Source: Pelargonium cotyledonis (lineage: Eukaryota; Streptophyta; Magnoliopsida; Geraniales; Geraniaceae). Taken from it: a stretch of DNA of 25,338 nucleotides. Under the pieces are notes generated by a model, which saw only the letters and a list, made by a program, of their open reading frames with translations, made no database searches and was not told the origin of the DNA. The position numbers and the translations under genes are program-made. Of the stretch, positions 22,001 through 25,338 are shown piece after piece (within the stretch, counting starts at the first letter, position 1; each line of letters starts with the position of its first letter). Location of the stretch: positions 1 through 25,338 of the forward strand of contig JAYMTA010000677.1 of the NCBI GenBank assembly GCA_036897625.1, given 5' to 3'.

Positions 22001-22219
22001 ATCTATGGAAGCTCAAGCAGGTGAAATGGTTGTTAGGGTACAAATAAAATCGATAATTGAGTAGAAATCGTAAAGAACCAGAATGATTACATGGTGAAAT
22101 TGGGGCAAATTTTGAAAGAAGTGAAGAAGAGAAGAGCAGGTCGAAGGAAGGTCATCGGCAGAGCTCTCCGCCACCGAATGCTTGAGAGCGTCGGGAACCA
22201 AAGATTTGAGCTTCTCCAT
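16046..22219 (-). CDS. SMYD4-like TPR-MYND-SET domain protein lysine methyltransferase, 765 aa, 15 coding exons
   Basis: Exons in transcript order: 22219-22091, 22002-21865, 21743-21657, 21570-21499, 21402-21201, 20910-20792, 19830-19459, 19372-19238, 18805-18689, 18513-18358, 18190-17954, 17672-17548, 17030-16916, 16599-16519, 16258-16046. All introns are GT-AG with matching phase, giving 766 codons with the stop. Residues 60-175 form TPR helices (LYLNRACLLHKMG; AWYRRGKVNACMGNYEDA). The SET-N strand with DKGRGM lies near 220. A MYND-type zinc finger follows (C260, C263, C274, C277, C283, C287, then a HSHEC pair). The SET core carries NHSCQPN (472-478) and ELSYGP (503-508), and the post-SET cysteines are C530, C532 and C535. 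The C-terminus is again TPR-like (about 630-750). The arrangement and length match plant TPR-SET proteins such as Arabidopsis AT1G33400 (about 800 aa). SET proteins of this type transfer methyl groups from S-adenosylmethionine to lysine; the substrate is unknown. The start is the first in-frame ATG. Confidence 0.9.
19120..19236. repeat. Degenerate GAGT/GTGA simple repeat in intron 8 of the SMYD4-like gene
   Basis: Runs such as GAGTGAATGAGTGAGCAAGC and GAATGAGTGAGTAATAG, and further on GTAGGTGAGTGAGAAGAG, fill this intron segment right up to the donor of the 19238-19372 exon. It is low-complexity and non-coding. Confidence 0.7.
19831..20791 (-). other. Largest intron (intron 6) of the SMYD4-like gene
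   Basis: This intron of 961 bases lies between the exon ending in ATG|GTGCGT at 20792 and the exon beginning at 19830. I found no transposon terminus, RNA gene or recognisable open frame in it; an 83-codon minus-strand frame crosses its 3' end and is chance. Confidence 0.75.
21837..21857. repeat. (AG)10 microsatellite
   Basis: An uninterrupted AG run lies in intron 2 of the SMYD4-like gene, seven bases downstream of that intron's donor site (a CT run in the transcript). Runs of this kind are usually length-variable. Confidence 0.9.
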
Positions 22220-22354
22220 ACTCACCGTCCCGTCGAGCTGTAATCGTCCTATGTACGACGCCGCCTCTGGCCAACGTAAAAGCCACAAACAACCGACCAA
22301 ACCACCGCATTTTTCACTTATGTGTTATGTCCCTGCGTCGTAATAGTACACTTA
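22220..22354 (-). promoter_or_regulatory. Presumed 5' UTR and proximal promoter of the SMYD4-like gene
   Basis: This GC-richer stretch precedes the start codon at 22219. The transcript start cannot be fixed. An out-of-frame upstream ATG at 22310 could matter if transcription begins further out. The region is bounded by the MITE candidate at 22355. Confidence 0.4.
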
Positions 22355-22712
22355 AGGGCTTGTTTGCATTTTCTACTTCAAAAATTGATTTGAGTCAAAT
22401 TGCTTAGATTTTGGTGTATCGTTGCTACATTGATTTTTTTAATACATAAAATTAAATAGTCAATCATAAAACAAAAATAGTTGATCATTTAGCTCTCGAA
22501 AAGAACTATTAATTCTCGCATAAACTGTTTAGCTCCTTCACCAAAATAGCTCATTTAATGAGCTTTTTATTGTTCTGCTCCTTAAAAGAGCTAAAATATT
22601 GTATTTTTTTTTTTACCAAACAAGCTACATCCCTCATATGGCACCAACTTTCTTTAAGTCAATCTTATGTGACACCTCATTTAAAGAGCGAGTAGAGTAA
22701 ACAAACAAGACC
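22355..22712. mobile_element. Tourist/PIF-Harbinger-like MITE candidate
   Basis: The left end reads AGGGCTTGTTTGCATTTTCT and the reverse-complemented right end reads GGTCTTGTTTGTTTACTCTA, an imperfect terminal inverted repeat in which TCTACT also aligns. TTA occurs at both borders (22352-22354 and 22713-22715), fitting the 3-bp TWA target duplication of PIF/Harbinger elements, with one extra A on the left. The roughly 358-base interior is AT-rich, non-coding and contains the palindrome AGCTCATTTAATGAGCT. GGCTTGTTTG-type ends are typical of plant MITEs. An hAT-type origin is the main alternative. Confidence 0.6.
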
Positions 22713-22955
22713 TTACAAACTAGAGAGGAAGATCTTTAGTGCATTTGATTTAATTAGAGAACATTTAGCTATTTCAAAGCTAATTTCCAATATATATAAT
22801 TTTACTTTATATGTAGTCTCCGATCTGGGTGACGCATGAGTTAGCTAAATCGCCCTGTTTAATGTTAAGCTCGGGAAGGTAGAATTTCACAACCCCGTAA
22901 AGATTTCTTAATAGTTAAAGTTCAGTTATTTTTCTTCTTAATAAAGCATGGTTTT

Positions 22956-23016
22956 TATTATTTATTTATTTTTTTAAACAAAAACACTTTCTATAAAATA
23001 AATAAATAAATAAAAT
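22956..23016. repeat. AT-rich imperfect hairpin (TTTA)n/(AAAT)n
   Basis: TTATTATTTATTTATTTTTT near 22957-22976 is nearly complementary to ATAAAATAAATAAATAAATA near 22993-23012, with a short loop between. It is a simple-sequence inverted repeat with no gene inside. Confidence 0.6.
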
Positions 23017-23107
23017 AGAAGTTGCAATAATATAAACGAGCTACCAAAACATTTTATCCAATAAAATTGTAAAAAAGTAGTAAATAAATTTGGTGATCTA
23101 AAATTCC

Positions 23108-23360
23108 TTGTTCCAACTTGGAGTATGGTACCAACCCAACCGGCGGTGGTTTTGTCTTCAACTCCGATCAACGAACAAACTGCTACATCTCTCTCGGGAG
23201 CTAGTTAGGGCTTGGAGGACCAGTCGCTATCTCAATCCTCAGCTATCTATTCTTCAATTTGGGGTAAATTTGTCAGTCAAATGGCAACCCAGAAATCAAT
23301 TGGATTTTGATTTCAAATTAGAAACCACCAATTTGTCTCCACAGCCACCACTAGTAGTAG
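23108..23360 (+). other. Putative leader exon of the small downstream gene
   Basis: The sequence is less AT-rich than its flanks and ends at a plausible donor, AGTAGTAG|GTAACT (23360/23361), which can be joined to the acceptor ATTGATGACAG|A at 24127/24128. In the frame of the downstream coding exon this exon contains two stops, so it is probably untranslated. It holds two short upstream frames, of 27 codons from 23125 and 9 codons from 23281. The 5' limit is unknown. Confidence 0.4.
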
Positions 23361-24127
23361 GTAACTAATCTCTCCCCTTTCCCTTTCTTTCAAAAGTTTC
23401 TTTATTTTCAGATTCAGTGTAACTGTAGCTAATTACTGTACAATTCTAAATTGTTCCTCTTATTTTCATTTGGCCGTACACTAATTTGAACGTTGAAAGA
23501 GTTATAAGAGTCAAGTTCCAGCTAAAGGTCTCTTCTTTAAGTCTCATCTATAGTAATCAAATATTGGATTTTATATAACCTCTTTTAGTTGTTAAAGATC
23601 AGTGCTCTTAAATATGTATATATGTTTGTAAATGTACCTATAGTTGATTACTTGATCTTAAAAAGAAAAAAAAACTTTTTTCGAGAAACTAGCCAGACAA
23701 GGGCAAGATCTATTAGGTATTAAATCATAAAGAATACAATGGTATTGGTTATTGATAATTTACTCTTTGTAAGCATTTGCTAAAGTTATAGTTGCAATCA
23801 TACTCGAGATCAAATTATTGGTTCAAGGCAAACCTTAGGGAAGTGAACGGAAGAGTGTCTCTACCGGGGCTCTCAAGCCTCGCTACAATGTTTTCACTAA
23901 TTGTGACATGAATTTCCATTATTGTAGCACTCAAGACTTCACCGCGAGAAAAAAAAAAAAAAAACCTACTTAGGAAATTCTAATAGATCGAACTTCTCGA
24001 TCTTACACTGCTACTTGTCTGATTCCTCACTTGTGTAGAAATTCTCATTATTGTGTCTGATATTTGGTGTTACCTTGCTCAGCATATGAGTTTTGACAAC
24101 ATTGGTATTATTAATTATTGATGACAG
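23361..24127 (+). other. Putative leader intron of the small gene
   Basis: This is a T-rich, intron-like stretch of 767 bases with no supported gene. It contains poly-A at about 23947-23964 and a possible short inverted-repeat element between 23694 and 24021. Confidence 0.4.
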
Positions 24128-24158
24128 AAAACTGTCACAAGATTCTGTAGGATCTAAG

Positions 24159-24921
24159 ATGGGTGAACCTCAGTTGAAGAGACCAGAAGCCGATGAGGTC
24201 ATTAAAGTGTGCACCGAATACACAGAAGACAATGAGAAGATAAAGCAGTTGCAGGTTTATATAGACATGGTAAAGTTCAACAATCAAATTGTCCTTAACT
24301 TCTTTTCTATATCTTGGTTATTTTGTCTCATCTGAAGTTAGCAAAATAGAAGATAGTTCTTATCATGATTAATACCCTTAATCATTGAAGGGAACCAAGT
24401 GACCATCAAATGGCCCTCCCACAGAATTATTCATATCTGAACCTATAGGAGGACTTGAAGCTCATTTGAATTTGGGATTTTATGTTTTCAATTTGGGATA
24501 CGACATGGGATTTAACACTGTGTCACTTCTTGTATGTAGCTTATGCATGCTACGGTGCAAATGCCATATATGCATTAACGATTGTAAACTCTAGGAGAGA
24601 ACAGATTAATTTCAGTTTCATGCATTTTCTTGGATGAACTAATCCTTATAAAAATTCCTGATGTAAATAATTCAGCGTTTATAGTTCATGGCTTGTCTCA
24701 TTTGTTTTCTCACTATATATGAATGAAAGCAAGAACATTGGATCCTTGTTAAAATTTGGTCCTCCTGTAGGTTGACTGCTTTTGTCTTCTCTTAGGTAAA
24801 GAAGATAGCAAGACCAGGCTGTTCAGAAGAAGTGCTGAAGGTTGCTGTGAGTTCAATGTCCTCACTTGTGGGAATCCTCTCCATCATGTCATCTTCTCCA
24901 AAACTCCGTGCCTCTCTCTGA
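24159..24921 (+). CDS. Small protein of unknown function, 73 aa, two coding exons
   Basis: Coding exons 24159-24254 and 24796-24921 join in phase 0 through a GT-AG intron of 541 bases (TTGCAG|GTTTAT and CTTAG|GTAAAG). The product starts MGEPQLKRPEADEVIKVC, is charged and probably helical in its first 40 residues, and ends in a Ser/Met/Leu-rich helix-like tail (SSMSSLVGILSIMSS). There is no signal peptide and no long hydrophobic membrane segment. I do not recognise the family. Support comes from clean splice sites, consistent phase, a less AT-rich composition than the flanks and a downstream poly(A) signal. The start is the only ATG in frame after the last upstream stop. A longer N-terminus through a different first exon cannot be excluded. 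Confidence 0.5.
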
Positions 24922-25290
24922 GTAGCACTTTAATAACATGTAAGAATCTCTGGCAGTGCCATTATGATGAATAAGCATGTTACAAGCTATTGTATATTCT
25001 TCTCTTCCACTTCTCTCCAATATCCTTGCTCCTTATTCCTCAATAGCCTCAATAGATCGGAAGTGGTTCATTGTTTTAATTGATTTGTGTAATTGTTTGA
25101 GAGGAATTGGATTATTTCCCATTTCTTATTCACTGGGTGTTGCCATTATTTTTCGTTGGAGTGTTTTTGTTACTGCAAGGCTGTCTTCAGGCTACTTTGG
25201 ATGCATCTTGAGATTATTCATTCTTCAATTGATGTTAATGATGTTCTTCTTACATCGGTCTTGTACATTTAATAAAAACAGCTCAGTAAT
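24922..25290 (+). other. Probable 3' UTR of the small gene
   Basis: T-rich sequence follows the stop codon. A 109-codon open frame inside is hydrophobic and looks like chance. Transcription probably ends near the AATAAA at 25271-25276. Confidence 0.45.
25271..25276 (+). terminator. Candidate poly(A) signal AATAAA
   Basis: A perfect AATAAA in a T-rich context, about 350 bases after the stop codon of the small gene. The distance suits a plant 3' UTR. Confidence 0.45.
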
Positions 25291-25338
25291 TAATCTACTA
25301 CTATAACTCAGGTCAAAGGAGTAGCTCATTTGAGTATA

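Noticed and set aside
23108-23368. Open frame of 86 codons as the first coding exon of the small gene
   Set aside because: Its frame does not continue into the 24128 exon at the best donor; the frame that does join contains two stops, so the exon is treated as leader.
24977-25306. Hydrophobic open frame of 109 codons
   Set aside because: It lies in the presumed 3' UTR of the small gene; hydrophobicity is expected from T-rich DNA and no family is recognisable.
1-25338. CRISPR array, operon, prophage or other prokaryotic system
   Set aside because: No regularly spaced repeats, no compact operon-like coding and no ribosome-binding sites were seen; the genes are spliced plant genes.

Overview
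The window looks like nuclear DNA of a flowering plant, most likely a eudicot. It is AT-rich, its genes have many short exons separated by U-rich GT-AG introns, and it carries typical plant transposon debris: a Stowaway MITE end, an Au-type SINE, a LINE 3' end and a gypsy-like LTR relic. I could not determine the species. No prokaryotic or organellar gene organisation is present.

Layout: positions 1-8000 are gene-poor intergenic DNA with decayed mobile elements and two local tandem duplications; I support no coding gene there. A plus-strand gene follows, with a pyrimidine-rich leader exon near 8300 and a leader intron. Its ten coding exons lie between 9310 and 15185 and encode a 1085-residue protein of the plant COP1-interacting protein 7 (CIP7) family. 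Its largest intron holds an Au SINE and a MITE-like element. A convergent minus-strand gene (start codon at 22219, stop at 16046) has fifteen coding exons. It encodes a 765-residue TPR-MYND-SET protein resembling plant SMYD4-type lysine methyltransferases. A Tourist-like MITE candidate sits just upstream of its start codon. At the right end, a small two-exon plus-strand gene (24159-24921, leader exon near 23110-23360) encodes a 73-residue protein that I do not recognise.

Both large gene models were assembled by hand from splice sites and phase, and every junction keeps the reading frame. The CIP7-like protein is expected to act in the nucleus in light signalling. The SET protein is expected to methylate lysines on protein substrates. 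Nothing in the sequence indicates that the three genes work together; they are ordinary neighbours. I found no clear previously undescribed system. The best leads are the unknown 73-residue protein, the MITE in the SMYD4-like promoter, the row of micro-exons in the CIP7-like gene, and an extra cysteine cluster after the SET domain.
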